The position numbers and the translations under genes were made by a program. A DNA stretch of 64,000 nucleotides from Beroe ovata. Taxonomy: Eukaryota; Ctenophora; Nuda; Beroida; Beroidae. Under the pieces are notes generated by a model. That model was not told the DNA's origin. It saw nothing but the letters and a program-made list of their open reading frames with translations, and did not search any database. The stretch's first letter is position 1. Every line of letters starts with the position of its first letter. The stretch covers positions 90,311-154,310 of the forward strand of contig CAMPET010000123.1 in assembly GCA_946803715.1 (NCBI GenBank). Reading direction: 5' to 3'. This document shows, piece after piece, positions 34,001 through 44,500 of the stretch.

Positions 34001-36919
34001 CCTTCGGGCCCTTTTTGCTCGCACGTTCATCATTAGCTACAGATGCCGCGGGGGGCTTGCCAGCCCCCTGATGCATGAAGCGATAGATCGCATGTTACCA
34101 TGTTGTCACCATGTCACTTCCACGTGGTGATCTATGTAACCAATAACCATGTTATCACCATGTCACTACCACGTGGTGATCTATGTAACCAATAACCATG
34201 TTGTCACCATGTCACTACCACGTGGTGATCTATGTAACCAGTAACCATGTTGTCACCATGTCACTACCACGTGGTGTCCATATAACCAATAACCATGTTG
34301 TCACCATGTTACTACCACGTGGTGATCTATGTAACCAATAACCAATACCATGTTGTCACCATGTCACTACCACGTGGTGATCTATGTGTGACCATTTCAC
34401 TGTTACCATTACCACGTGCTCTATGTGGTGGATCGCAACTCTGATCCACAAGGTGGATTGCCTCGAAGCGGAGACTGATGTTATGAAGGAAGTGTTGGTG
34501 GAAACTGAGGCAGAAAAAGAGGGTATAGAGACAAGGAACAAGGAACTGATGTCGGAAATGGATCGGATTATAGATGGCCAGGTTTCACGATCAGCTGGTC
34601 ATGATGTGCTGACACAACCCCCCATGTGTGTGTGCAATGGCACACCTCTAAATGATAATGCATGATGAATGTTGATTTTAGGTTTTTTGAGAATATTTTA
34701 TGTTGATCGAACGGTTTACGGTCCTAGCACTCTTGCAATCACACAATCATATCGATTCGATCATTTATCCTCATTCACATTGTTGTGCCAGGCGAAAGTT
34801 GGCATGCTGCACCATTGATTGTCAGCTGTTCTCGTTGAATGATATTATCATTCTTTACCCTACAATAACCAATCAACAAAACAACTGCTGCACAATGCGC
34901 ACACTGCGCACGTGCCCCACTACGCACCACTACACACCCCAACACACCTCTATGCACACCCCTACACACCTCTCTATGCACGCTCCTTTACACACCCTTC
35001 TACAGGCACAGGATGACGTTGTAAGACGTCTCCATTCCGTGGAGGACGAACTGAGGGTCACCAAACAGAAACAACAGATGGCCGAGGATGACCTGAAACA
35101 GTACATGAACATGGGTCTCAAAACACCCGAGGAAGTGGCCAAGATAATTGAGGTAAATTGTGAGAAACTTTCCGCGGGTTTTGCAATAATTGCTGGTAAC
35201 GCGGTAACCATTATTATGGTACCTAGATGTTAAGTTTTATATGCGTGCTGCCCCGTGGTGACCAAGATATGGTTATATGTTGAGAAAGATGGTTGGCTTT
35301 AGCTGTCTGTTGACTCTAGCAGTAGCTGTATGTTGACTCTGGCTGTCTGTATGGTTCTAGCTGTATGTTGACTCTAGCTGTATGTTGACTCTAGCTGTCT
35401 GTATGGTTCTAGCTGTATGTCCATACGATTTCTCAGGACATCAAGGAAGCATTTGAGGATGAGATTGCTGATTTGATGCTCGGTGAAAGATCTGAGTATG
35501 AACAGGAGAAGGCGCTCTTTTATAAGGAGAAGGCTGATTTTAAATTTGAACAAGAGGTAAGCTGAGAACTTTTTTACTTCTTGGGGCTCTTGTTTCAATT
35601 CTATAGTTATTAATTGAGGGTGGTAGACACATCACTTTGCATTTATCACAGGAGTTTCTGAGACAAGCCCAGGAGATTGCAGCGGAGCAGTTCGACTCCA
35701 GGAACTCCAAGATGGAGGACATGCAAGCTCAATTGGACACCGCTCTCAACGAACTACAGAAATACAAATCAGGTTTGCGATCAGTCATATGGGTTTCAGG
35801 GTCATATGAAAATACATGCGATAAATGAGGTGGTAATAAAGGAATATTTCTATCTGTTCCACTGATTCAAGACTCAGTAGAACTCCGTTATCAAACTCAC
35901 CGTAAGATAACTCGTTATTGTTTACGGAGAGGAACCGGTTCATGAATCAAATTTCAGGTAGTTAAATGCAGTCATGAGTTGGACTCATGCCAGAGAATGT
36001 GAGATGCTAGCTGTCACGGATTGAGGCATGATGATTATGGAATACAATGTGTCATGGGGACAGGCGAACTTATAGGTGCAATGGGGACAGTTTATATGAG
36101 TATGTTTGTAAGACTTTTCCAATCATTGAATGACCTAGCCAAACACTTACCTAGCCAATTGTTACATTAATTAATCAGTTAATTAATGGTAACTTATCAG
36201 ATTAATGGTAACTTATCAAATGTAGACTTTTGCTGCTCGGCCCCGTAATTATTACTATAGATGATTGATGTGAGCCTATGATTAATCTTAAACCTGCAGA
36301 TGGTTAACATATTGATAATATTAACCTCTTTAGTCTGTTGATAATGATTTGATTAGTTTATAATCACCTTTCAGTATTTACTATTATTAACCTTCATTAA
36401 CTTTAGGACTTTCATAATCACTGTATTGGTATGTTGGACATGACCCGAGTATTTAAATTTAGTCGATTACGATAGTATGGGACTATTTTTACAGTTACAT
36501 ACTGCTTTTTAAATCCAATAAATGAATTATGTGATTTTGATACCGTACTTTTAACCTATATCAACACCTTATTGTACAGAGGTCAGAGAGTGCTATTCAG
36601 TCATGAAACTCGAAGGCTGTATCTATTATATTGGCACGATAAAACATTATCAAGAGTAATTTTGATTTTAGTTACGCTAAATTTTAAGCCTTTCTATCGC
36701 GGATTTCGATCAAATGAAGTCAAACATTTCCTGTTCTCAGTAGTCATTCACCACGTCCTAGAAGTGATACTATCGCTCGATGAAAAATTGAAAAGCAATG
36801 ATGGGAACATTTCGGCGATTCAGTTCAAACTCAGTCGGACAGCTGTTGTCCTTCGCGGAAAATATGAAGAGGAAAATTTGATGAATCATGATTTGATAAA
36901 TATCATGAAATCCTCATGA
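12185..36919 (+). CDS. Large coiled-coil protein, ~1839 aa, ~38 exons, family not identified
   Basis: Exons: 12185-12261, 12431-12575, 12658-12833, 12947-13074, 13181-13276, ~13575-14543, 14645-14766, 15982-16065, 16186-16241, 16695-16839, 17887-18012, 18928-19053, 19109-19234, 19367-19492, 19959-20084, 20931-21056, 21463-21576, 26927-26992, 27129-27243, 27420-27534, 27839-27947, 28113-28186, 28752-28848, 29037-29189, 29518-29634, 29745-29836, 31228-31418, 31571-31751, 31953-32141, 32257-32353, 32538-32666, 32797-32928, 33115-33213, 34453-34581, 35006-35152, 35437-35556, 35652-35772, 36741-36919. Phases agree throughout and the total is 1840 codons with the stop. The first ~530 residues are Ser/Pro/Arg-rich and probably disordered (for example KSPRSRSTSPIP). 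The rest is nearly continuous heptad coiled coil rich in E, K, L and Q, with no motor, kinase or membrane segment. The architecture suggests a centrosomal, ciliary or other cytoskeletal scaffold, but I do not recognise the family. Uncertain points: the start of exon 6 (13557, 13566 and 13575 are all in phase) and the last exon. Reading through after exon 37 would stop at 35828. Confidence 0.82.
16246..16690. repeat. Intronic minisatellite with assembly gap (N at 16414-16574)
   Basis: Units built on CACCCCACTCTCTGCAATAG and CCTCATCTGGGGTGACATGT flank a 161-base N run. The repeat runs up to the acceptor of the exon at 16695. Frames reading across it are not coding. Confidence 0.9.
17887..21056 (+). 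other. Six consecutive 126-nt coiled-coil exon modules
   Basis: Exons 17887-18012, 18928-19053, 19109-19234, 19367-19492, 19959-20084 and 20931-21056 of the coiled-coil gene are each exactly 126 nt, phase 0 at both ends, and encode 42 residues, which is six heptads. Leucine is at module position 40 in all six. Hydrophobic residues recur at positions 5, 12, 26 and 33, in one heptad register across exon borders. The next exon (21463-21576) is 114 nt. This points to growth by exon duplication under a fixed helical register. Confidence 0.9.
21185..21460. repeat. Pyrimidine-rich minisatellite ending at a splice acceptor
   Basis: Repeats of CTACCCCCATGTCCCC with CATTTTTCAACC or CACCCTATCCCAG spacers. 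Several units end in CCCAG and so mimic splice acceptors. The last one is the acceptor of the exon at 21463. Confidence 0.85.
22190..23154 (-). CDS. Secreted PLAT-like/sushi protein, one PLAT unit (4 exons, antisense nested gene)
   Basis: Minus-strand exons: 23154-23109 (signal peptide MIAIALLLFPWGCSS), 22988-22759, 22655-22544, 22425-22190 with the stop; 207 residues, frame closed. Exons 2 and 3 form a PLAT-like beta-sandwich unit: VKFTVGGGEWDGT at the first strands, VDIGLYQCIEFRNEGDNGAG in the strand region where PLAT domains carry a D-[IL]-G motif, and a tail with QPDNYP and LCLPG. Exon 4 is a sushi/CCP module with four cysteines in the usual spacing (CTSAP..VTC..ITC..PNC), followed by a short acidic PED repeat. 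Exons 2 and 3 are 230 and 112 nt, exactly as in the neighbouring paralogue. The gene lies antisense in the 5.35-kb intron between 21577 and 26926 of the coiled-coil gene. The PLAT call rests on motif pattern and needs a profile search. Ending at 22190 assumes no further exon. Confidence 0.78.
23782..25671 (-). CDS. Secreted PLAT-like/sushi protein, two PLAT units (6 exons, antisense nested gene)
   Basis: Minus-strand exons: 25671-25623 (signal peptide MLKSAVLLCLFVTSQS), 25436-25207, 25104-24993, 24676-24444, 24318-24210, 24110-23782 with the stop; 353 residues, frame closed. Exon pairs 2+3 and 4+5 each encode one PLAT-like unit with its linker. Unit 1 shows VKFTVGESKYDGTSN, VDIGLYQCVTFRN and VQPDNYP; unit 2 shows LTVGG, VDIGVYKC and VQPDHYP. 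The last exon is a sushi module (PCREDP..VTAEC..LTC..PIIC). It is a tandem paralogue of the gene at 22190-23154 with one more unit. All exon borders have the same phase, so units can be gained or lost without a frameshift. A secreted adhesion or recognition role is inferred. The start ATG lies just downstream of a CT-rich tract. Confidence 0.8.
24700..24785. repeat. 11-bp minisatellite (GTGTGTGACGC)n
   Basis: About six tandem copies follow a (TG)n run with one N at 24715. It lies in an intron of the antisense PLAT/sushi gene. Confidence 0.9.
25676..25730. repeat. (GA)n/(GGA) purine tract just 5' of the antisense gene
   Basis: GA and GGA repeats begin 5 bases upstream of the ATG at 25671 on the minus strand, where they read as CT repeats. 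The tract would be in the 5' UTR or core promoter. CT repeats in this position can act as initiator or GAGA-type elements; that role is speculative here. Confidence 0.7.
25740..26926. other. Rest of the large intron, no gene seen
   Basis: Upstream side of the antisense PLAT/sushi gene. Only short open frames without signatures, and a GCGCGCGCG block near 26695-26705. Confidence 0.5.
27320..27405. repeat. (CA)n microsatellite with 6-N gap
   Basis: ACAC repeats interrupted by Ns at 27376-27381, running almost to the acceptor of the exon at 27420. Confidence 0.95.
30226..30233 (+). promoter_or_regulatory. TATA box candidate for the homeobox gene
   Basis: TATAAAAG lies about 75 nt before the ATG of the nested homeobox gene. 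The sequence supports an independent promoter inside the intron of the host gene. Confidence 0.6.
30309..31088 (+). CDS. Homeobox transcription factor, intronless, NK-like (259 aa)
   Basis: Single-exon nuclear DNA-binding protein. The homeodomain is residues 193-252, almost at the C-terminus, and is full length (60 residues) with all core positions: F8, L16, F20, W48, F49, Q50, N51, R53. Helix 3 reads IRVWFQNRRYQLKK. Tyrosine at position 54 is typical of NK2/NK3/NK4-type ANTP-class domains, while R46-V47 is less typical, so the family call is tentative. The N-terminus has a short motif (IPFEVYLEELF) that might be a repressor-type motif. The middle is Pro/Gln/Thr-rich with repeated LTPP and QQ. 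The start ATG is preceded by AACA and a TATA box. It lies on the same strand, inside the intron between 29837 and 31227 of the coiled-coil gene, with an ATTAAA about 50 nt after the stop. Confidence 0.93.
   Translation: MTSSIPFEVYLEELFKKANPLHPHLMKNYSSSSPPSLFDMPHTYTLFPTPSSKYHTGQMNVDRLVSPSNNLLTPPMTATLDAVVPLRKPAPLKPTPQLLTPLPSPIMTSTPLGVSSQQGSAPQFFFPPDFHPPTHQLTPPSQQQLTPPQQLTPSEQPYSLLNKPSAGGVLSPPDTPARVHSGKQPTLLGKMKRKRSRTKFTPSQIQSLESEFERCQYISVERRKVLAGELGVTSENIRVWFQNRRYQLKKTINNMPKME
33411..33676. mobile_element. Long fold-back element, ~115-bp arms, ~35-nt loop
   Basis: The left arm (33411-33526) and right arm (33562-33676) are near-perfect reverse complements. They include GTCCGCAGCATCTGTGCGTT, GTCTGTGATATGAAAAAGAA and CGGCATATACGTCAGA, with only isolated mismatches. 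Near-identical arms suggest a young MITE or fold-back transposon, or ongoing arm homogenisation. It lies in the intron between 33214 and 34452. Confidence 0.92.
33690..34085. repeat. SINE-like segment with two strong TTCG-loop hairpins
   Basis: Base composition changes from the surrounding AT-rich intron. Two hairpins with CTTCGG loops lie at 33948-33980 and 33990-34018; the second is a G/C stem bordered by an A run and a T run. GCTTGCCAGC-type palindromes flank them (33903-33914 and around 34055-34070). A related GCGCTGGCAAGCGCC palindrome is at 41161-41175. This looks like a structured non-autonomous element; its family is not known to me. Confidence 0.55.
34097..34396. repeat. 49-bp minisatellite, 6 copies, each with CACGTG
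   Basis: Units start at 34097, 34146, 34195, 34244, 34292 and 34348. Each contains CCATGT(T/C)(G/A) motifs and a CCACGTGG palindrome. The array ends about 60 nt before the exon at 34453, and the motif continues degenerately towards it. Confidence 0.9.
35315..35420. repeat. Short tandem repeat (TTGACTCTAGCTGTATG)n
   Basis: Five to seven imperfect units of ~17-20 bp in the intron before the exon at 35437. Confidence 0.8.
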
Positions 36920-38515
36920 TCGCTATCCGTAAATCTCCAGATATCCATAATTCACAATAACTGACCAGAAAACTGACCAGACAAGTCCGGTGAATACTGA
37001 ATATGCAATACTTTTGATCCATGATAAGAATTGCCAGCTAAATCACAGACTGACGCATGTGCTCTAGCAGAAGACGACGTACGTATATGACATGCATACT
37101 GCGCACTCGTCCTTAATTCACAATTAGCGCAAGAAATTGAATAATTTGGTAACCGCGCGCAACAAAAAGTTTGATCTTGATCGTGCTGTACTGTCAGACG
37201 GCAGTCCGTGCTATAATACTGACAGTCCGTATCATTGTTTAATCTCAACCAGTCAACCCGAAGTTTTTTGGTGTGTTTCATCAACGTTCCTACCACGTAC
37301 CTACTACCTAAGTTCCATTCTTCTTGCTACACAACAATTCCTCACTTTATGTGTAAGAGCTGAAAACTACATAACTTCAAGGTACTAACTTCAAAGCTAT
37401 TTAGAAACAATGATTTGAGTGCTGCATTGAGTATACACCCCTTTTCATTATTCAAAGACTGTCCTTAATAAAGCTTATTCTACGCATTTGGGACTAAAAT
37501 GGTAAAAGGAAGAATGACTCGCATTGTTATACAGTGAATGCCTTCAATTGAACGTGAGATGTCAAGGAGGTAGCTTTTCATTGTTGAGTTTCGCATTGTG
37601 AATTTGCACGTGATCATTAGCACGTGATCATTCAGACACCCTCTACGCTCTACTCAGTGTACAATCTCAACAGAGATAAGTCGTTCATTATTGACATAGT
37701 TCTGTTCCACATTTTACACACACACACCCAATTAAGTGTTCACATATCTAAGTTTTTACTTATGATATGTGCACATCATTTTGAACTCAAAAACTCATAT
37801 GGTACCACTTTGCGGTAATTTCAACCCGTTATATTAACTTGACCCGAGTTTTAACATGATGCTAGACTCAAACAGACTCATGTTCGAACAAAGAAGCAAC
37901 ACTTTTCCGTTATAATAGGGAATAATACAATGCAGAATGAGAACGTCTTATTTCATGTTCTCATTGTTAGAGTTCCCTAAAGAGGTTTTAATTGGGCTTT
38001 AATATTTCTAAGAAACTCATATATTTCATTCTAAGAAACACAGTTCAATTTGCCACCATCTGGTGTTTTATCTGTTGTTTTATTTCTCTCTCAGGACTGA
38101 ACGTAAACTGCTGTTTTTACTTTTTTACCGCACATGTCGCACCATAATTTTATTCATTTAAGTTGGATTTGCATATAATCAGAAACTGGAGACTCTCTCA
38201 ACCAGTTTTTGAGAGCCGTGTCACTCACTATGATGTCACTGTTATCGTAAATGCTTTCTTTCACCCCTTTTCCTTCCACGTGTAAACATACGGGTTAATG
38301 TTTATTTGCAGTACCTACCTACATTAATGGCTCCTTATCTTAACAGCTATCTAATAACTCTGATAATGATCCTAGTGGGCTGGGGAAGCTGTCGATATTC
38401 CGAAAAGTTGTGAGATTCTAGAATTCGTACATGTTTCGACATAGGTATTCATCGTGAGCAAGCTCAAATTTGATGGTGACGAAATTCATGCTCATAAAGC
38501 ATAACATGTTGCAGG
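36920..38515. other. Intergenic region between the coiled-coil and receptor genes
   Basis: AT-rich. A direct repeat of GCACGTGATCATT occurs twice in tandem at about 37606-37632. No spliced exon or RNA gene was recognised. Confidence 0.55.
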
Positions 38516-41500
38516 ATGATGCTACTGAAATGTGCAATACTTTTGATGGTAGTTCTGCTTTCTGATACCATGGATTCATCAGGTTAGTCAAATGAGGACT
38601 GGAAGAGAATGGCTCAATGTTACCGATAGCACGTTGATGGGGAAATAGCTCTTAAATTGATGCTCGAGGAAAAAACATATTTTAAAAAATCTGCCCAGAA
38701 AAACTTACTCAGTTACTCATACGTCTTTCCAATTTCTAATCACCTTCATAGAAATTATAGATGTCAGCTCTGATATGATACCTGTTCCCCAATATCATAA
38801 ATAAAGTCATTAAGAAGTTTTAAACTTATCAACACTACTTATTACAATCAAATTTGAGCCATGTCTGATGTCATTGAAGTGCTGAAGATAAAGTAAATTA
38901 ATCCACTCATTATACTCTGCGTTTTATTCCTCAAGAGCTGTTGAAAATAACCATAATGTGAGAAGCTCTGGCAGCTATACAATGTATAGTATACATATGT
39001 GTAGTTGCCATCCAAAAAATGATAGCACAATAATAAAAATACAATAATAGTACAATGAAAATTTACCCAGAGTCTGAAGTGGTTTACAGTTTGTCAGAAA
39101 GCGATATGGATGTGGAATGCTCTGTCGATCCGAACACGGAGTGGAATGATTTTGGACCGACAATATCATGGTTTACTGATGGGGAACCTGTATACAAATC
39201 TTATCAAGAGGGTTGGTGTGCTTTGCCCTTCATTCATTTGAACTTCAGCAAACGGATTTCACATTCCAGTGTTACAACTAGGCTGTTCGTGTCGAATGTC
39301 TGCTACCGGAGCTTATCATCCATCATCTATCATTTTATCATCTAGGTGACCGTGAAGTTTTCTCATGTGACGGCAGCCCTGTCGAATTAGTATGTCCTCA
39401 GAAACAAACAATCATTGTAAAGAGAGCTTATCAAGGATGGGAAGGGAGAAACTCTGGGCAAGGTTATTGTAATGGAAAATGGGATGATTTAAATCATGAC
39501 TGCCTCATTGACCGGTGAGAACTTTGCTAAAATTAAAGTGGGCAAACAACTCGGCAAGGGCGATTGAAAATCGAAAAGTAGTTACCGATTATAATCGATA
39601 AAATGTCGACATTTTATCGATTGTATTAAGTAATTACTTTTCGATTTTCAATCGCCCTTGGCAATAACTCATCTTGAATTAATCGTCTTGCCATCAGGGA
39701 GAAGTGCAATGTCGGCCAAGCACAATTTCACTCTTGACATCTTAACATTTCGCCGTTTCGTGACATTTTAACATTTCGCCGTTTCGCCGTTTAGTGACTA
39801 TATCGTGGAAAACTATATCTTATAGAACGAGAGAATTGAAAGAAACGTGTGACAGTGTTGCTAAATGTCAGATGGAAGCGCTTGATAAGACAATGTCGTG
39901 TGAGGATGAGACGGAGGTCCCAAGATTTACCCTTGTTCAATACACATGCTCGATAACAGGTACACTTGATTCACTGACGAGAATTTATCATCTATGAGAA
40001 CATATATTATGAGGCCTGCTAGACTGTAGCTCCATACCAGCAATTCTCCGAAATTCTCTAACACTAGTTGACACTCATTGCAATATAGAGATGATGCTAC
40101 AAAAGGATAATAGAATGCTACAAAAGGATAATAGAATGCGCATAATTTCGCTGTGATAGTCTGATACAGGGGAATGCTACGATATAGAGACATGGTGGTG
40201 CACACATGTCAAGGAGGTAGGGGATTGCGAAAGCAGTGCAGACGGTATGGTTGATGATTATGCAGCGACTTATTGTCGGATGACTTGCGGCTTGTGTAAT
40301 CCAGCCCGTCCCGGTAAGTTTTACATACCACGTTCAGTTGCTCATAATTTCCTCACTCCTCAGTGTGCGTGACTCCTCAGTGTGCGTGATTCATCAATGT
40401 GGCGTGCTTCCTCAGTGTGCGTGATTTATTAGTGTGCGTGATTCCTCAATGTGCGTGACTCCTCAGTGTGCNNNNNNNNNNNNNNNNNNNNNNNNNNNNN
40501 NNNNNNNNNNNNNNNNNNNNNNNNNNNNNNNNNNNNNNNNNNNNNNNNNNNNNNNNNNNNNNNNNNNNNNNNNNNNNNNNNNNNNNTCAGTGTGTGTGAC
40601 TTCTCAGTGTGCGTGACTCCTCAGTGTGCGTGACTCCACAGTGTGCGTGATTCCTCAGTGTGCGTGACTCCTCAGTGTGGCGATCATTCCTCGCCACAGC
40701 ACAAGCTACTTTTCATTACCCAACACGAGTGAACTGACACTTTAATCACGTTATCCAAATTATTTAGGTATGCCTTTTCATTGTTTCACACTATTCTTCA
40801 ACACACTTCAGTATGGAAAGATATCGAATTCAATAAACTCGAGACGCAAGTCTCTTTGAAGTGGGGAATAACCGTTCGGAAGCCACAACTTCAAAAGCAC
40901 GAGATATTCCGACTTATTTTTCCCTATACTCAGTATAAGGATGATGGACCGGTCGAAAATCAACTATCAGTACGATGGGAGGTATGGAGGTAAGTTGAAC
41001 TGAGGTGTAAACCCAATATCATTTTTTCACTTTTATGCTAACTTTATACTTTTATAGGTACGGTAGTTCTGTAGTTTAAAATGGAATACAATCGAAGGAT
41101 TCTGACCATGAAGCAGTATTTTGGGATTACAGCTTTTTGTTAATAGCTATATATAATCAGGGCGCTGGCAAGCGCCCCGTAGCCACGGAATATTAAATAT
41201 GATATTCTATGGAGCGGTTGATAGTCAGTTTATATGATCAGGGAAAGTCAAAGAGTGAAGATGGATGTAACAGGGTGCATGAGCGACTATTTCTCAGGGG
41301 TCCCTTGCAGATCAGAATCTACATGGATTTTCAAGCTTGATCAGTGAGTTTTGCACACTTACGCGTATGTGTACACATTGAAGGTAAATGCGGAAGGAAA
41401 GAAAAAGACGCGCAATTGATAGCAATTGTAAGCAGTTCCACTGTAAAGTGCGCGTCTTTTCTTTCCGTCCCATTTTGCTTCCATGTGTACACATATCTAC

Positions 41501-44500
41501 CGGACATTAGAGTTTTGTATTTCATGCCAAAAATAGAATAGAAAGATTTTTCTGAACATACAATACTCGAGCTTTACAATACTCGAGCTTTACAACCCTG
41601 TCCCTCTTTTTCCAGAATTCATTTCTATCTGTTTTGTGGAGATAATTTTGTTGGGAAGATAGAGGTGGTGGATTGGTGCAATGAATTTTGGAAAGAGGCT
41701 TTCCGTATGTTTGAAGGTGTCAAGTTTTCTAAATTCGGGGGAATGGAAAATGGCGACCAAATCAAACTTGAAGGTAATGCCATTGGAGGGAAATATGTTA
41801 TTTTTGTCTAAATTTTGAGAATGCTACATACACTCCAACACAAATAAATTTTTCAATTCACAGACGAGAGCCCATACAAAGTGATGAACACACAGTTATT
41901 CTCTGGAGTCTTTCATTCCAGACTATTCCGCAAAAAATCACCACAAGGCCCAGGTACCCGTGCTTATCATAATTATTGATTATATACCATATTTTCTAAC
42001 ACTTCCCAAATAGCCATCTCAGAATAACCATATGATGTGCGCTTGCTTTTCAGTGCATGGCACGGTTTTCAAGTGTGAGTACACTTTACCGAACAGTGGT
42101 GGTAGAATCCTTCATAGTGCAGAAAAAACAGCCATTGTTGAATATTACAATCCACAAGGTTTGTACGGAGATTAAGAGTTTTTCGATTTTTGTCACCGTT
42201 TTAGACGCGAGAGGCCACACCTTCTGATTGAGTTTTCGAGAAAATATGCCAGAGATGTTTTACCTACTGCACCATAGATCGGCCATATTTTGATGTGAGA
42301 TCAAAGGTAAGGACTTGAAAAAGTTATCTCATGAGTGTACCGGTATGTTTACACATGGAAGGAAGAGTGGACGGAAAGAAAAGACGCGCACTTTACAGTG
42401 GAAACTGCTTGTAATTGCTAACAATTACGCGTCTTTTTCTTTCCTTCCGCATTTTTCATCCATGTGTACACATGCGCGGTAATCAACTTTTTAATGCTTG
42501 AAAATTTTTAGCAACATTTGAAAGCTCTTTTTGGCAAACTCAAATGAAAAGGGAATCCATGTCAAAGACGGTGTTAGTTCTAATCAAATTTAAAGTAGAA
42601 TATTCAAAATATCTTTTAAATCAATACATCATTTATGTTCATCAGAATAAAAGGGCATTATAAATGCCTTTGCAGTAGCTGGGAGCCAATCTAAATGACT
42701 AGACTGTCTCTACAAATATATAATGTGGCCTCTCCCAGTTAATCTTAATGCTACCCTAGACTGGAGCATAACAGTGGAAACAGTTAATGGGAGGGAGTGT
42801 GCTCTCACATACAGGGATGTTCCTGGCATGGACAAGAGAGTGTACTTGTGTGACCCCATCACCTTACGGACATACACGACCCAGATCACAGAGGACGGGA
42901 AATGCACGTATAGCACCTCATGTGGTGAGTGGCATATCAGTGCACACGCTGCAGAACCTAGTCGTACTGAGAATCATGAGCACCTTGTGTTTTAGTCTGG
43001 GTTCTACCGATACTATTATTTTTCTTGTGCCTTTTCTCATCAAGTGTAACGCGACGCCCAGGAAACCCTAAGCAGATGTGCACTTGTCCTAGTGTCGACC
43101 TGATAGAAAATAGTGATACTCTCAACACCACAATTTGCACTGGGTGGTCCACTGGCATATACACAGCTGTACCCACGAAGAACATGTGTCAGCATGGGCT
43201 GACAGACTGCTTCGGGGGAAGCAATTTCGTCTACGCTCTGTGCACAGATGACATTTTCGAATGTAGCAATGGTAAGGTTATTCGCCGTGATCTTATGTGT
43301 AACTATAAGGATGATTGCGACTCATACGATAAGAATCGCAATTTCCCGCTGTTTGAGGACGAGTTTGATTGTAATCACGAAAGGGGTTTCACGTGTTTGA
43401 AAGAGAATGACAAGGGCGTGGTAGTCAATGCATGGGTGCCGCCATATGCGACTTGCGTGAGTGGAAATAAAGCGTCTTGTGTCGATGGACGTGACTCTGT
43501 GGACTACTGCCAAGTGGCACTGACTTGTTTCGATAATAGTTGGATCAACCGAGAAGTTTACTCTAGTCAGATGTGCGATCCAACTGGATATCAGTATTGT
43601 AATGATCATAAATTGACTCATATCAACTGTCCTGTTGAATTTGAGGAGAAGACAGTGAATTGCGAATATAAGTTCCCAAATAGAACGTTGGCTTCGGTAA
43701 CCATAGGCAAAGCCTTGCAGTGTGATGGAAACGACGATTGCACAGATGGGAGAGACGAATTATGTCTGGTTTCAGAGAACTGTGTAGAAAATGAGGTGTG
43801 GTTATTCAGTAATGCATCCTGCAATGACAAAAAAGCTGAATATATTATATGTCCATATTTTACCTCTACCGATACACAGTACAATTACAATCACATACAG
43901 CTGAACTTGATGTGTAATGGAATACAGAACTGTCCTCAAAGGAATGAAGAATACGTTTGTTCTACAAACAGCGAATGGCTCAAAGGTATGGACAAGTTGT
44001 ATAAAGAGAACTATGAAGGCCAGGATATTTTGTTCGATCCTATTTGTTTATCGGGATTATCGAAATCAAATCGATGTGAGGAGAGATTTTACTACTATAC
44101 CAAAAATTTGGACTGTCAGAGAACAGCATATGGATCCATACTTTGTACCACGCAACACACATTTGATTATTTTTCCACGGCTAATCTTACAGTATCACAG
44201 ATCGATGGAATAGAGCAAAGCTTGAGAATGTATGTTGACATGGACAGGGGAACCGACTTTGCCTTCACTGTGTGTGATAATCAAGAAGTTATTCCAAGGG
44301 TATCATGGTGCAACACGAAGATTGATTGTACGGATGGCTCTGATGAATCTGACTGTTCATCCAGTAATACTCCAACATTCTCATGTGGTGAGGATGTTTC
44401 GCCTGAGAAAAGATATCTCAAGATGTCACAAAAGTGTGATGGAAAAACCGACTGTCCAAATAGATATGATGAGTGCAATGAGGACTGTACCAGGGACCAT

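Noticed and set aside
33990-34018. Bacterial rho-independent terminator or horizontally acquired bacterial DNA
   Set aside because: No bacterial-type gene nearby; the surrounding sequence is animal intron and repeat.
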